Shown piece after piece: positions 8,987 through 17,639 of a stretch of 64,000 nt of DNA (the stretch's first letter is position 1; every line of letters begins with the position of its first letter). Below the pieces are notes generated by a model that saw only the letters and a list, made by a program, of their open reading frames with translations, was not told the DNA's origin and did not search any database. Origin of the DNA: Chloroflexota bacterium (lineage in GTDB: Bacteria > Chloroflexota > Limnocylindria > Limnocylindrales > CSP1-4); assembly GCA_019637815.1 (NCBI GenBank), contig JAHBUZ010000003.1:124001-188000 (forward strand), read 5' to 3'. Position numbers and translations under genes: made by a program.

Positions 8987-10279
8987 CTGGGGTCGGGACG
9001 CGGCACGGGCGGCCGCCGCGCGGAGTTCCCCGGCGAGCGATGGCACGACGCGTCCGGTGATGTGCACGTCCGTGGCGCGATAGTCGATCACCACGGTGCC
9101 TCGCTCCCGCACCCGGGCCAGCAGCTCGCCCTCCGTGTAGGGCAGCGACACATCCACGTCCTCCCACAGCTCCGCGAGGAGCGTGGAGAGACGCAGCCGG
9201 ACCTCGTCGAGACCGAAACCGGTCGCGGCAGAGGCGAGGACCGCGCCGTCCTGGATGGGTGCCGGTGCGTCCTCACGGGCGCCATCGATCACGAGGTCGG
9301 CCTTGTTGCGCACGACCAGGCGGGGCTTGTCGGCCGCGCCCAGCTCCCGGAGCACCGTATCGACCGTGCGTCGATGCTCCGGGGCGTGCCGGTCGGACGC
9401 ATCCACCACCTCCAGGAGCACGTCCGCGCGGACCACCTCCTCGAGCGTCGCCCGGAAGGCGTCGACCAGCTGATGGGGCAGCTTGTGGATGAAGCCCACG
9501 GTGTCCGTGAGGATCGCGGACTGCCCCTCCCCCAGCTTGACGGCGCGGCTGGTGGGATCGAGCGTGGCGAACAGCTTGTCCTCGGCGCGTGCGGCCTCCT
9601 GGCCGGAGAGCGCGTTGAGCATCGATGACTTGCCCGCGTTCGTGTAGCCGACGATGGCCACGGTCGGCACCAGGCGGCGGTCACGGGCGCGGGACGCGGT
9701 CTCGCGCTGCTGACGGACCTGGTCGACCCGCTCCTTGAGCTTGCTGACCTTGTTCCGGATGATGCGCCGGTCCGTCTCCAGCTGGGACTCGCCGGGTCCG
9801 CGGGAGCCGATGCCACCCTGGGTCCGCGAAAGGTGCGTCCACAGGCGGGTCAGGCGGGGCAGCTGGTACTCCAGCTGGGCGAGCTCCACCTGGAGTCGAC
9901 CTTCGTGGGTGCGCGCGTGCTGCGCGAAGATGTCGAGGATGAGGCCGCTCCGGTCGAGCACCTTGACGCCCAGGAGCTCCTCGAGCGCCTTCTGCTGCAT
10001 CGGCTTGAGCTCGTCATCTGCGACGAGGATGGTGAAGCCCGTCTCCGCCTTGGCCGCGACCAGCTCTTCCGCCTTGCCCTTGCCGAGGTACCAGTTGGGA
10101 TCGATGTGGCGCCGGTTCTGCCACTCGGCGCCCACGACCTCCGCCCCGGCGGTCTCGGCAAGGGAGCCGAGCTCGGCCAGGGAGTCCTCGGCGGTCCAGC
10201 CGGGATCGTCGCCGGTATCGACGGCGATGAGGAAGGCGCGTTCTGCGGGGGGAGCGAGATCGATGGGCGTGCGGGGCAT
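8969..10279 (-). CDS. hflX: GTPase HflX
   Basis: 436 residues, normal HflX length. The N-terminal HflX domain includes NRRHIDPNWYLGKGKAEEL and VADDELKPMQQKALEELLGV; a coiled-coil linker follows RTQGGIGSRGPGESQLETD; the GTPase domain has G1 VGYTNAGKSSMLNAL, G3 LTDTVGFIHKLPHQLV and G4 VRNKADLV (family usually NKxD). HflX binds the large ribosomal subunit and splits stalled ribosomes, notably after heat or antibiotic stress. The C-terminal subdomain ends TEGELLARVRERGTVV. It stands downstream of miaA in the common miaA-hflX order, separated here by a decayed toxin-antitoxin-like locus. Confidence 0.95.
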   Translation of the reverse strand: MPRTPIDLAPPAERAFLIAVDTGDDPGWTAEDSLAELGSLAETAGAEVVGAEWQNRRHIDPNWYLGKGKAEELVAAKAETGFTILVADDELKPMQQKALEELLGVKVLDRSGLILDIFAQHARTHEGRLQVELAQLEYQLPRLTRLWTHLSRTQGGIGSRGPGESQLETDRRIIRNKVSKLKERVDQVRQQRETASRARDRRLVPTVAIVGYTNAGKSSMLNALSGQEAARAEDKLFATLDPTSRAVKLGEGQSAILTDTVGFIHKLPHQLVDAFRATLEEVVRADVLLEVVDASDRHAPEHRRTVDTVLRELGAADKPRLVVRNKADLVIDGAREDAPAPIQDGAVLASAATGFGLDEVRLRLSTLLAELWEDVDVSLPYTEGELLARVRERGTVVIDYRATDVHITGRVVPSLAGELRAAAARAASRPQEVVAG

Positions 10280-10566
10280 CGACTCAGGATACCCGCGGTC
10301 GCTGAGAGCGACCTCCGGTGCGGTGTCCTCCAGGGCCTGCGACCGTCGTCGTGTTCCCCGGAGGGCCCGTCACCTCCCGAACCTGACATTCCGACACACT
10401 GGTCGGCGTGTATCCGTCTCGCGCGGCGGCTCATCCGGCGATCCGGCCCACTGGACGGCGGACTGCCGCCTCCCGGCCGTGACCCCGAGCGTGGAGTGGC
10501 CGCACACCAGGCCCGAAGGCGGCGCGACATCCGGATAGCCGTCCACCAGTGTGGCGAACTGGCAGA
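10280..10566. other. Intergenic stretch without a convincing gene
   Basis: Between hflX and the decayed locus at 10567-10802. On the minus strand one frame reads plausible protein (QFATLVDGYPDVAPPSGLV) but has no start and is out of frame with the truncated ORF before it, so it may be the remnant of that second gene. Nothing else supported. Confidence 0.4.
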
Positions 10567-10641
10567 TCAGGTCGGGGGCAGGCCGACCATCTCGACACCG
10601 GCGTCGACCAGGGTGCGGAGCAGCGCTGCACGGTCGGTCAT
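10567..10641 (-). pseudogene. Truncated ORF, possible remnant of a toxin-antitoxin second gene
   Basis: ATG 10641 overlaps the stop of the preceding 54-codon ORF (ATGA), as in a translationally coupled pair. It reads MTDRAALLRTLVDAGVEMVG and stops after 24 codons at 10567. The opening L-L-R-x-L-V-D-A-G-V-E resembles the start of small nucleotidyltransferase-like toxin proteins, but no catalytic GS motif follows, so the identity is a guess. A frame change would lead into coding-like sequence to about 10400, consistent with decay. Confidence 0.35.
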
Positions 10642-10802
10642 CCGATCGGCGCCTCGGGCGGCCGGCGTCGTGCCGACCGAAGCCATGCCGTGTCGCGAGC
10701 GGCGACTTCCCCCTTGGCGAGTCGCTCCGCGGGCGTGAGGGCCGGCATGGTAGCGACGCCGTGGAGGTGCTGAGCCGTTGGCTGATGACATATATACGTC
10801 AT
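10638..10802 (-). CDS. Small ORF, possible antitoxin
   Basis: 54 codons from ATG 10802 (ATG 10748 is an internal alternative): MTYICHQPTAQHLHGVATMP, then ALTPAERLAKGEVAARDTAW and a basic tail. The helical, Ala/Arg/Glu-rich middle and the 4-bp overlap with the next ORF suggest the first gene of a two-gene module, possibly a toxin-antitoxin operon. A 20-bp inverted repeat overlaps the start codon. The family is not recognised, and the second gene is broken, so this may be a residue of a lost module. Confidence 0.4.
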   Translation of the reverse strand: MTYICHQPTAQHLHGVATMPALTPAERLAKGEVAARDTAWLRSARRRPPEAPIG

Positions 10803-10803
10803 C
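10784..10803. promoter_or_regulatory. Inverted repeat at the start of the 54-codon ORF
   Basis: GATGAC and GTCATC flank an 8-bp A/T-rich centre (atatatac) and cover the ATG at 10802. The AT-rich centre stands out in this GC-rich sequence and could be a promoter element or an autoregulatory operator, similar in position to those at 17986 and 24399. Confidence 0.5.
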
Positions 10804-10835
10804 TTACGTCCTCGGCCCGTGCCGCTCTTGCGCTC

Positions 10836-11837
10836 TCATACGCCCAGGGACGCGCGGACCAGCCGGAGTGCATCGTCGGATCGGGACGGACCCGGTGACA
10901 ACCAGTGGATGTCCGGCTCGGACCGGAACCAGGTCATCTGGCGCTTGGCATAGGCGCGCGTGCGCTGCGCATCGGTGGCGATCGCCTGCTCCAGGGTGGC
11001 TCGCCCCGCCAGGACGTCGAAGGCCTCGCGGTAGCCCATGGCCCCGAACGGGCGCAGATCCGGTGGGTATCGTTCCAGGAGCCCGGCGGCCTCGTCCAGC
11101 AACCCGCTCACGAACTGCTCGCGCGCTCGGTCGGTGATCGCGGTCGCATGGCGCACGGGATCGGTCGCTGTGCCGAGCCACACGACCGGCGCCGGATAGC
11201 CGGTCGGTGCGGGTGGGAGCACATCACCCAGGATGGTCGCTCGCTCCAACGCCCGGACCACGCGTCGCGGGTTGGCGAGGTCGATGGTCGCCGAGACGGT
11301 CGGCGCCCGGTCTCGCAGCTCGGCCACCAGCGATGCCAGGCCGTGGGTCGCCAGTCGCTCCTCCAGGACCGCGCGCAGCTCCGGATCGTGGCCGCCGACC
11401 TCCACCGGCACGCCCCGTGCCACGGTCCGGAGATACAGCCCGGTCCCACCCGCGAGGATCGCGACCCGCTCGCGATGGGCGATCCCCCGGAGCGCCTCGA
11501 GCGCGTGGATCTTGAAGTCCGCCACGCTGAACGGCTCGTCCGGGTCCACGAGGTCGAGCCCATGGTGCGGCACCCGCGCTCGCTCGTCGGGTCCCACCTT
11601 GGCGGTGCCGATATCCATGCCGCGGACCACCTGGCGCGAGTCGGCGCTGATGATCTCGCCGCCCAGCGCCTCCGCGAGCGCGAGCGACAGCGCGGTCTTG
11701 CCGGACGCGGTCGCGCCGCCGATGACGACGAGCGGCGGCAGCGCCTCGATCGGCGGCAGCGCTCCGATCGGCGGCAGCGCCTCGAGCGGCGGCAGCGCTC
11801 CGATCGGCGGCAGCGCGTCGATCGGCTCGTCCGTCAG
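10836..11837 (-). CDS. miaA: tRNA dimethylallyltransferase MiaA
   Basis: 333 residues. It adds the dimethylallyl group to N6 of A37 in tRNAs that read UNN codons, just upstream of MiaB action. Motifs are P-loop VIGGATASGKTALSLALAEA, AEALGGEIISADSRQVVRGM, HHGLDLVDPDEPFSVADF, LAGGTGLYLR and RAYAKRQMTWFR. No ATG, GTG or TTG lies close to the P-loop. The best start is CTG 11837, which overlaps the miaB stop in an ATGA-like junction (CTGA). The N-terminus carries an extra tandem ALPPIG/ALPPLE stretch encoded by five 18-bp repeats, absent from ordinary MiaA as far as I know. Confidence 0.93.
   Translation of the reverse strand: MTDEPIDALPPIGALPPLEALPPIGALPPIEALPPLVVIGGATASGKTALSLALAEALGGEIISADSRQVVRGMDIGTAKVGPDERARVPHHGLDLVDPDEPFSVADFKIHALEALRGIAHRERVAILAGGTGLYLRTVARGVPVEVGGHDPELRAVLEERLATHGLASLVAELRDRAPTVSATIDLANPRRVVRALERATILGDVLPPAPTGYPAPVVWLGTATDPVRHATAITDRAREQFVSGLLDEAAGLLERYPPDLRPFGAMGYREAFDVLAGRATLEQAIATDAQRTRAYAKRQMTWFRSEPDIHWLSPGPSRSDDALRLVRASLGV
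11735..11824. repeat. Five 18-bp tandem repeats in the 5' end of miaA
   Basis: Five contiguous units follow the plus-strand pattern GCGGCAGCGC-NN-CGA-N-CG and differ at only a few positions. On the coding strand each encodes a six-residue unit of the type A-L-P-P-(I/L)-(G/E). The array sits between the miaB stop and the MiaA P-loop, so copy number could vary without breaking the enzyme. Confidence 0.9.
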
Positions 11838-13444
11838 TGGACCCCCGCGAGACGCCCGGACAGCGCGTACGGTCCCGCGTGGTCGATATCGACCTCCACG
11901 AACCGTCCCACGAGCTCCGGTCCGCCATCGAGATGGACGAGCTTGTTGACACGCGACCGACCGGCCACGCGCGTCGAGCTTCCCTCGCCTGCTTCGTGAT
12001 CGTGGCTCCGGGGTCGACGGACCTGGTCGACGAGCACCTCCACGCGCCGGCCGACCCACGCCTGGTTGCGTTCGAGGCCGATGCCCTCCTGGAGCGCGAG
12101 CAGCTCGTTGAGGCGGCGGCGCTTCACGTCCGCGGGCACGTCATCGGGGAGTCGTGAGGCGGGGGTGCCGGGTCGCGGCGAGAACGCCGCGGCGAAGACG
12201 CCGTCATATCGGACGGTCCGCAGCAGCTCCAGCGTGGCCTGGAACTGTGCCTCCGTCTCGCCACAGAAACCGACGATGACATCGGTCGTGAGCGCGATGT
12301 CCGGCACGGCTGCCCGAAGCCGCGCCACGAGGTCCAGGTACGCCTCGATGGTGTATTGGCGACCCATGCGTCGCAGGACCGTGTCGTCGCCGGCCTGGAC
12401 GGGCAGGTGAAGGTGCTCGCACACTGAGTCGCAGCTGGCCATCGCATCGATGAGTCGGTCGGACAGGTCCCAGGGATGGGAGGTCACGAACCGGAGCCGG
12501 GGGATGGCCGGGCGGTCGTTGCCGTCCCGGATCGCGTCGATCGCGTGGAGCAGCGCCGCCATGTCCGGGCGTCCGTCGAGCGACAGATCCCGACCCAGGT
12601 GGCGCTTCGCGTGGACGTCCCCGAACCGCGGCTCGGCGGGGAGGTCATGGCCGTACGAGTTGACGTTCTGGCCGAGGAGCGTGACGTCCAGCGCGCCGGA
12701 AGCTGCGAGAGCGTGTGCCTCGGCGATCACGTCATCGAAGGGCCGGCTCCGTTCCGGGCCACGGCTGAACGGCACGATGCAATAGGTGCAGGTCTTGTCG
12801 CAGCCATAGATGATCGGCAGCCAGGCATGGCTCCGGCTCGCTCGAGCGACGCGACCCGACTCCACCGCCGCGGCGCGGGTGCCAGGCAGGCGATCCGCCG
12901 TGGCCGCCACACCGATCCCCACGCGCTGGAGCGTGTCCTGCGCCGGCAGCCCATCCGCGCTGGAAGCCGCCGCCGTAGCGCTCGCGAGACCCAGTCGCTG
13001 GGTCAGCTCGGGCTCCTGGTCCGGGCGCAGGAACAGGTCCACCTCGGGGTACCGGCGATGGAGGTCGACGAGCCCGTCGGCGCGCACGGAGCAGCCGGTG
13101 AGCACGACCCGCAACGCCGGGTTCGCCGCCTTCATGCGGCCGAGGGCACCCATCCGACCGATGATCTTGTGCTCGGCCGCCTCCCGGATGGCACAGCTGT
13201 TGATGACGATGAGGTCCGCCTGATCGATGACGGGCGCCTCCGTGCAGCCGGCCGCCAGCAGCGCCCCGGCCATCTCCTCGGAGTCGGACTGGTTCATCTG
13301 ACAGCCGAGCGTCCAGACATGGAAGCGCGGCAGGACCTGGTCGTCCGTCAGGAACTCCGCCACACGCTCGTCCGTGGGCAGGGCCGCCAGCCGCGGGTGG
13401 GCCGCCACGGGCAACGCGTCGAGCATCGGCAGGGCGCGGCTCAT
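11834..13444 (-). CDS. miaB: tRNA-2-methylthio-N6-dimethylallyladenosine synthase MiaB
   Basis: 536 residues. It is a radical-SAM methylthiotransferase acting on A37 after MiaA. The N-terminal UPF0004 domain has cysteines in WTLGCQMNQSDSEEM, VINSCAIREAAEHK and VVLTGCSVRADG. The radical-SAM cluster motif is IYGCDKTCTYCIVPFSRGPE (CxxxCxxC). The C-terminal TRAM-like tail is RRVEVLVDQVRR through GRFVEVDIDHAG. Start ATG 13444 overlaps the stop of the PHP gene (ATGA), so the two are probably co-translated. An N-terminal extension of about 35 residues precedes the first domain. Confidence 0.95.
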   Translation of the reverse strand: MSRALPMLDALPVAAHPRLAALPTDERVAEFLTDDQVLPRFHVWTLGCQMNQSDSEEMAGALLAAGCTEAPVIDQADLIVINSCAIREAAEHKIIGRMGALGRMKAANPALRVVLTGCSVRADGLVDLHRRYPEVDLFLRPDQEPELTQRLGLASATAAASSADGLPAQDTLQRVGIGVAATADRLPGTRAAAVESGRVARASRSHAWLPIIYGCDKTCTYCIVPFSRGPERSRPFDDVIAEAHALAASGALDVTLLGQNVNSYGHDLPAEPRFGDVHAKRHLGRDLSLDGRPDMAALLHAIDAIRDGNDRPAIPRLRFVTSHPWDLSDRLIDAMASCDSVCEHLHLPVQAGDDTVLRRMGRQYTIEAYLDLVARLRAAVPDIALTTDVIVGFCGETEAQFQATLELLRTVRYDGVFAAAFSPRPGTPASRLPDDVPADVKRRRLNELLALQEGIGLERNQAWVGRRVEVLVDQVRRPRSHDHEAGEGSSTRVAGRSRVNKLVHLDGGPELVGRFVEVDIDHAGPYALSGRLAGVH

Positions 13445-14364
13445 GCGCTCGTCCCCGGTACGGTCGCGGCGCCGTGGGCGTCGAGCAGCGCGACCAGTCG
13501 CTCGCCGACCCGCTCGGGGACGTGGGTCAGCGCCTGTGTCTCGCGATAGCCGTGGTCCTGGCCGTGGAAGTCGGAGCCACCGGTCGGCAGCAGGCCGCGG
13601 TGCTCGGCGAGATGGGACATCCGCGCCACCGTCACGGCGTCGAAGGAGCGGTAGTGCACTTCGATGCCGCCAAGGCCCCAGTCCTGGAGTCGGTCGATCA
13701 TGTGCGGATGGTCCGGCGCATCGGGCGCATGTGCAAGCACCGCGATGCCGCCCGCGGCGACGATGGCCTCGATGGCTGCGCGTGGCCCCATCCCCTGGCG
13801 TGGCACGTACCCGGGGCGGCCCCATGACAGCCAGCGGTCGAACGCATCGTTGACGGAGGTCGCATGGCCCGCGAGCACCAGCGCCTCGGCCACGTGCGGC
13901 CGCCCGCGCGCGGCGTCATCGGTGAGTGCCAGGGACGCGAAGGGCGCGGTGACATCCACGCCGATCGCCCGGAGTCGTTCGAGGGTCAGGTCGATGCGGA
14001 TCCGGCGGGCATCCCGCTGCCGGATGAGCGCGGCGTCCAGCGCGGCATCATCGGGGTCCACGCCGAACCCAAGGATGTGCAGCTCCCCGTCCACGCGACC
14101 CATCCCCTCCCCCAGCTCGGCCACGCTGCCGAGGGTGTTGATCTCGATCCCCGCGATGAGCCGCGGACCACCGGCCGACCCGCCGTCACCGAGCCCCGCG
14201 GCACGCAGCTCGCGATAGCCCTGGAGCGTGTCGTGGTCCGTGAGGGCGGCGATGTGGAGCCCCCAGCCGACCATCTCCTGCCACAGCGCGAGTGGCTCGA
14301 GCGCCCCGTCCGAGCGGCGACTGTGGCAGTGCAGGTCGACCCGGTTGCGATCGAGCGTGGTCAT
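13441..14364 (-). CDS. PHP-domain phosphoesterase
   Basis: 307 residues from ATG 14364. PHP metal motifs are in order: VDLHCHSRRSDG near the N-terminus, ALTDHDTL, LIAGIEIN, AVLAHAPDAPDHPHM and TGGSDFHGQDHG. The layout matches the TrpH/RnaM-type phosphoesterases, which act on nucleoside 3',5'-bisphosphate or on RNA 5' ends. It lies between ymdB and miaB in one minus-strand run, so a role in RNA or nucleotide turnover fits, but the substrate cannot be assigned. Its stop overlaps the miaB start. Confidence 0.85.
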   Translation of the reverse strand: MTTLDRNRVDLHCHSRRSDGALEPLALWQEMVGWGLHIAALTDHDTLQGYRELRAAGLGDGGSAGGPRLIAGIEINTLGSVAELGEGMGRVDGELHILGFGVDPDDAALDAALIRQRDARRIRIDLTLERLRAIGVDVTAPFASLALTDDAARGRPHVAEALVLAGHATSVNDAFDRWLSWGRPGYVPRQGMGPRAAIEAIVAAGGIAVLAHAPDAPDHPHMIDRLQDWGLGGIEVHYRSFDAVTVARMSHLAEHRGLLPTGGSDFHGQDHGYRETQALTHVPERVGERLVALLDAHGAATVPGTSA

Positions 14365-14419
14365 GGGTGGCACTGCCGCGCGAGCGGCGACATGAGCGGC
14401 GCCGGGCGGCGGGTCTCGC

Positions 14420-15205
14420 TCACACGTCGATGATGCGCCGGATCCGCTCGACGGCGTGCGCGCCACCGGTCGCGGGATCGAGGTCGATGAGCAGCGCGTT
14501 GAGGACCACCGGGCCGGTCCCCACCTCGAAGCGGGTGGGCAGGCCGGTCAGGAACCGCGGCAGCACGGTCGCCGGGTCGAAGCCGATGACGCTGTCGATG
14601 GGGCCGGTCATGCCCAGGTCGCTGACGTAGGCGGTGCCGCGCGGGAGGATCCGCTCGTCCGCGGTGGGCACATGGGTGTGGGTGCCGACCACGGCGCTCA
14701 CCCGCCCATCGAGATGGAGCCCGAAGGCGGTCTTCTCGCTCGTCAGCTCGCAGTGGAAGTCCACGAGGCGGACCGGGGGCAGCTCATCGGCCGCCTCGTC
14801 GAGCAGTCGGTCGAGCTCCAGGAACGGGTTCTCGATGGGGATCATCGCGGACCGGCCCTGTGCGGAGACGACCACGACCTCCGTGCCATCGTGGGCGTGG
14901 AAGATGCCCCAGCCACGGCCGGGGATGCCGCTCGTGCCGTAGTTGAGCGGTCGCAGGATCCGCTCGTCCCGATCCAGCTCGGGGATGATCTCCTTCTTGT
15001 CCCAGATGTGGTTGCCGCTCGTGATGACATCCACGCCCGCGTCGTACAACGACCGCGCGGTGGAGACGGTGAGTCCCATGCCGCCCGCGAGGTTCTCGCC
15101 GTTCGCGGTCACGAGGTCGATGCCCCGCATCTCCCGGAGCGTCGGCAGCGTCTGCTCCAGCGCGACCCGGCCGGGCTTGCCGATGACATCGCCGATCATG
15201 AGCAC
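14420..15205 (-). CDS. ymdB: YmdB-family metallophosphoesterase (2',3'-cyclic nucleotide phosphodiesterase)
   Basis: 261 residues from GTG 15205, directly before LMIGDVIGKPGR, where the family normally begins. Metal-binding motifs are GDVIGKPG, TANGENLAGGMG, TSGNHIWDKKEI, VDFHCELTSEK and VGTHTHVPTADE. Bacillus YmdB is a cyclic-nucleotide phosphodiesterase encoded beside RNase Y and linked to biofilm and sporulation decisions. The neighbour here is also rny, so the pairing is conserved. Confidence 0.93.
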   Translation of the reverse strand: MLMIGDVIGKPGRVALEQTLPTLREMRGIDLVTANGENLAGGMGLTVSTARSLYDAGVDVITSGNHIWDKKEIIPELDRDERILRPLNYGTSGIPGRGWGIFHAHDGTEVVVVSAQGRSAMIPIENPFLELDRLLDEAADELPPVRLVDFHCELTSEKTAFGLHLDGRVSAVVGTHTHVPTADERILPRGTAYVSDLGMTGPIDSVIGFDPATVLPRFLTGLPTRFEVGTGPVVLNALLIDLDPATGGAHAVERIRRIIDV

Positions 15206-15297
15206 CCGGAGGATGCCCGGACCAGGGCGATCCGGGACCGACGGGAGGAGGTCGGCGGCGAGCGTGCGTGCCGCTCGTGGCCGTTCGGGAGCGGCTA

Positions 15298-15316
15298 CGT
15301 CGCGTCCCTCGCGACG
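15298..15316. terminator. Hairpin between rny and ymdB
   Basis: CGTCGCG-TCCCT-CGCGACG is a perfect 7-bp stem with a 5-nt loop in the 151-bp rny-ymdB gap. A second stem (GCCGCTC with GAGCGGC) lies just before it. These may end or attenuate transcription after rny, or be RNA processing sites; no T tract follows. Confidence 0.45.
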
Positions 15317-15356
15317 CGCGTCTGGCGGCCGACCGCGACCGTGATCCGGGTGCCCG

Positions 15357-16886
15357 TCACTTGGCGTACTCCACGGCGCGGGTCTCGCGGATCACCGTGA
15401 CCTTGATCTGGCCGGGATAGGTGAGCGATTCCTCGATCTTCTTGACGATGTCCCGGGCGAGCCGCATCGATGCCAGGTCGTCGATCTCCTCCGGTCGGAC
15501 GAGGATGCGCACCTCGCGTCCCGCCTGGACCGCGAACGAGCGCTCCACGCCGGTGAAGCTGTCAGCGATCGCCTGGAGGTCCTCGAGCCGCTTCACATAG
15601 GTATCCATCGTCTCGCCCCGGGCACCCGGTCGCGAGGCGCTGATGGCGTCCGCGATCTGGACGATGGGTGCCTCGATACAGGTGTACTCCACCTCCTGGT
15701 GGTGCGCGGCGATGGCGTTGATGACGTTCGGCTGCAGGTGGTGGCTGGCCGCGATCTGGGCGCCGATCGCCGCGTGCGGCCCCTCCACCTCGTGGTCGAC
15801 GGCCTTGCCGATGTCATGGAGCAGCCCGCCGAGCTTGGCCTGCGCGACGTCCGCGCCCACCTCCGCCGCGATGACCGCGGCGAGCCGAGCGGTCTCCATC
15901 ACGTGCTTCAGCACGTTCTGGCCATACGAGGTGCGATAGCGCAGTCGGCCGAGCAGCCGGATCATCTCCGGTGGCAGACCCGCGACGCCGGTGTCGTACG
16001 CGGCAGCCTCGCCGGCCTGCTTGATGGACTGGTCGACCTCCGCCTTCGCCTTGGCGACGACCTCCTCGATGCGACCGGGATGGATCCGGCCGTCCTGGAC
16101 GAGCTTGGTCAGGGCGAGCCGCGCGACCTCCCGCCGGACCGGGTCGAAGCCGCTGATGAGCACCGATTCGGGCGTGTCGTCGATGATCAGGTCGATGCCC
16201 GTGGCCTGCTCGAGCGCGCGGATGTTGCGGCCCTCGCGGCCGATGATGCGGCCCTTCATCTCGTCCGAGGGGATGGGCACGGCCGAGACCGTCATCTCCG
16301 CGGTGTGGTCGACCATGACCCGCTGGATGGCGGTCACGACGACATCGCGTGCCCGATCCTCCGCGCCGTCGCGCGCCGAGCGCTCGATGGCGCGGGCGAG
16401 CCGCACGGCGTCATGCTCCGCCTCCTCGCGGACTGCCTCGAGCAGGGCTGCCTTCGCCTGGTCGACGGACATGCCGCTGACCTTCTCGAGCGCCTGGACC
16501 TGCTCCTGCTGGGCCTTCGCGAGGCCTTCCCGCTGGGTATCGAGGTCCTGCTCGCGAGCCAGCAGCTTGCGGTTGCGTTCCTCGAGCATGTCCGTGCGCT
16601 GGTCGAGCTGCTCGTCACGCTGGAGGAGTCGGCGCTCCAGGTTCGTGAGGTCGGCGCGCTTGGCGCGGCCCTCGTCATCCAGCTCACGCTGGAGACGGAC
16701 CTGCTCCTCCTTGGCCTGGAGGATGAGCTCCTTCTGCTGGGCACGCGCCTCCGCGACGATGCGGCCCGCCTTGTCCTGGGCCGCCTTGACGGACTGTGCT
16801 GCCACGATGCCGCGGGCCACGAAGCCCACGACCAGACCGCCCGCGATCGACACCAGGACGACCGCGACGGCGATCACGTCATTCAT
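15357..16886 (-). CDS. rny: Ribonuclease Y
   Basis: 509 residues from ATG 16886, preceded by GGGAGG. The order is an N-terminal membrane helix (VIAVAVVLVSIAGGLVVGFV), a long Ala/Glu/Gln/Arg coiled coil (~residues 30-190), a KH domain (RIIGREGRNIRALEQATGID) and an HD domain with LGGLLHDIGKAVDHEVEGPH. RNase Y is the membrane-anchored endonuclease that starts mRNA decay in many bacteria lacking RNase E. Position next to ymdB and recA/recX is typical. A palindrome abuts its ribosome-binding site, which could allow feedback control. Confidence 0.96.
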   Translation of the reverse strand: MNDVIAVAVVLVSIAGGLVVGFVARGIVAAQSVKAAQDKAGRIVAEARAQQKELILQAKEEQVRLQRELDDEGRAKRADLTNLERRLLQRDEQLDQRTDMLEERNRKLLAREQDLDTQREGLAKAQQEQVQALEKVSGMSVDQAKAALLEAVREEAEHDAVRLARAIERSARDGAEDRARDVVVTAIQRVMVDHTAEMTVSAVPIPSDEMKGRIIGREGRNIRALEQATGIDLIIDDTPESVLISGFDPVRREVARLALTKLVQDGRIHPGRIEEVVAKAKAEVDQSIKQAGEAAAYDTGVAGLPPEMIRLLGRLRYRTSYGQNVLKHVMETARLAAVIAAEVGADVAQAKLGGLLHDIGKAVDHEVEGPHAAIGAQIAASHHLQPNVINAIAAHHQEVEYTCIEAPIVQIADAISASRPGARGETMDTYVKRLEDLQAIADSFTGVERSFAVQAGREVRILVRPEEIDDLASMRLARDIVKKIEESLTYPGQIKVTVIRETRAVEYAK

Positions 16887-16896
16887 GCATCCCTCC

Positions 16897-16914
16897 CGTC
16901 CGGCATGCCGGACG
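16897..16914. promoter_or_regulatory. 18-bp perfect palindrome abutting the rny Shine-Dalgarno
   Basis: CGTCCGGCATGCCGGACG is fully self-complementary and ends immediately before the GGGAGG of rny (minus strand), 10 bases from the ATG. As RNA it can fold into a 7-bp stem with a CAUG loop. Its position suggests a translational or stability control element, or a repressor site. Confidence 0.55.
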
Positions 16915-17216
16915 TCCCTCTCGGGCGGTGGCCGGGGTCGTGTCCACGGGTACGGCGATGCCGCAGCCACGAGACACGCTCAGGACCCTGACCGGGGTAC
17001 GACGCCGCCCCGTCCGCGCGCCGAGCGACCCGGCGGTTGGTGGCGGGGAGGACGTGGATGGGAGTTCCCTGTCAGAAGAGCGTAGCCCGGATCGAGCGAC
17101 GGCGCAAACCGCCTGCGCAGGCCCGACGGGATGCTGCGGTGCCCCGCTTGGCCCCGTCAGGCGTCCGCTGGACCGGGGTGCTGCGTTGGGGTACGCGGAA
17201 CGGGCGGGCGCGCTGC
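16915..17216. other. Intergenic stretch without a recognised feature
   Basis: About 300 bases upstream of rny and downstream of the PIN gene. It must hold the rny promoter. I found no ORF with a plausible start, no tRNA-like fold and no confident -35/-10 pair. Confidence 0.4.
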
Positions 17217-17639
17217 TCAGGCGTCCGTGGCGAGCTGGGACGGGTGGATGCAGCGGACTTCCCGGATCTGCGACATCGCCTGGTCCGTGGTGACGATGGT
17301 GTCGATGCCCTCCTCGAGGCACGTCGCGACATGCACCAGGTCCCGAGTGGCAAGGCCCGGGTACCGCTCGACGAGTGACGGGACGCGTGCCATCACCGTG
17401 TGCGTCACGGGCAGCACCGGACCGAACGCATCCAGCGTGGCTCGCGCCAGGCGAACACCGGACTCCGATCGACCGATCGACCTGCTTCGGTGGAGGATCT
17501 CCTGGATGACCTCCACGGATGTCGCCGCCCTGAGGCGACCCGTCTCGACGCGATGCACGACCTCGGTGCATGGTGCCCGGAACCGATGCTCGGCCCCAGT
17601 CGCGTATACGAAGACCGCGGTATCGATGAAGACGGTCAC
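17217..17639 (-). CDS. PIN-domain ribonuclease toxin
   Basis: 140 residues from GTG 17639, whose GTGA overlaps the antitoxin stop. PIN acidic residues are visible: VFIDTAVFVYATG (first Asp), ATSVEVIQEILHR (Glu), TRDLVHVATCLEEG and DTIVTTDQAMSQI (later Asp residues). Such proteins cut specific RNAs and are held inactive by the cognate antitoxin. The N-terminus VTVFIDTAVF is the usual beta-strand start of the fold. The 4-bp overlap and the antitoxin upstream make a complete type II module. Confidence 0.85.
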   Translation of the reverse strand: MTVFIDTAVFVYATGAEHRFRAPCTEVVHRVETGRLRAATSVEVIQEILHRSRSIGRSESGVRLARATLDAFGPVLPVTHTVMARVPSLVERYPGLATRDLVHVATCLEEGIDTIVTTDQAMSQIREVRCIHPSQLATDA

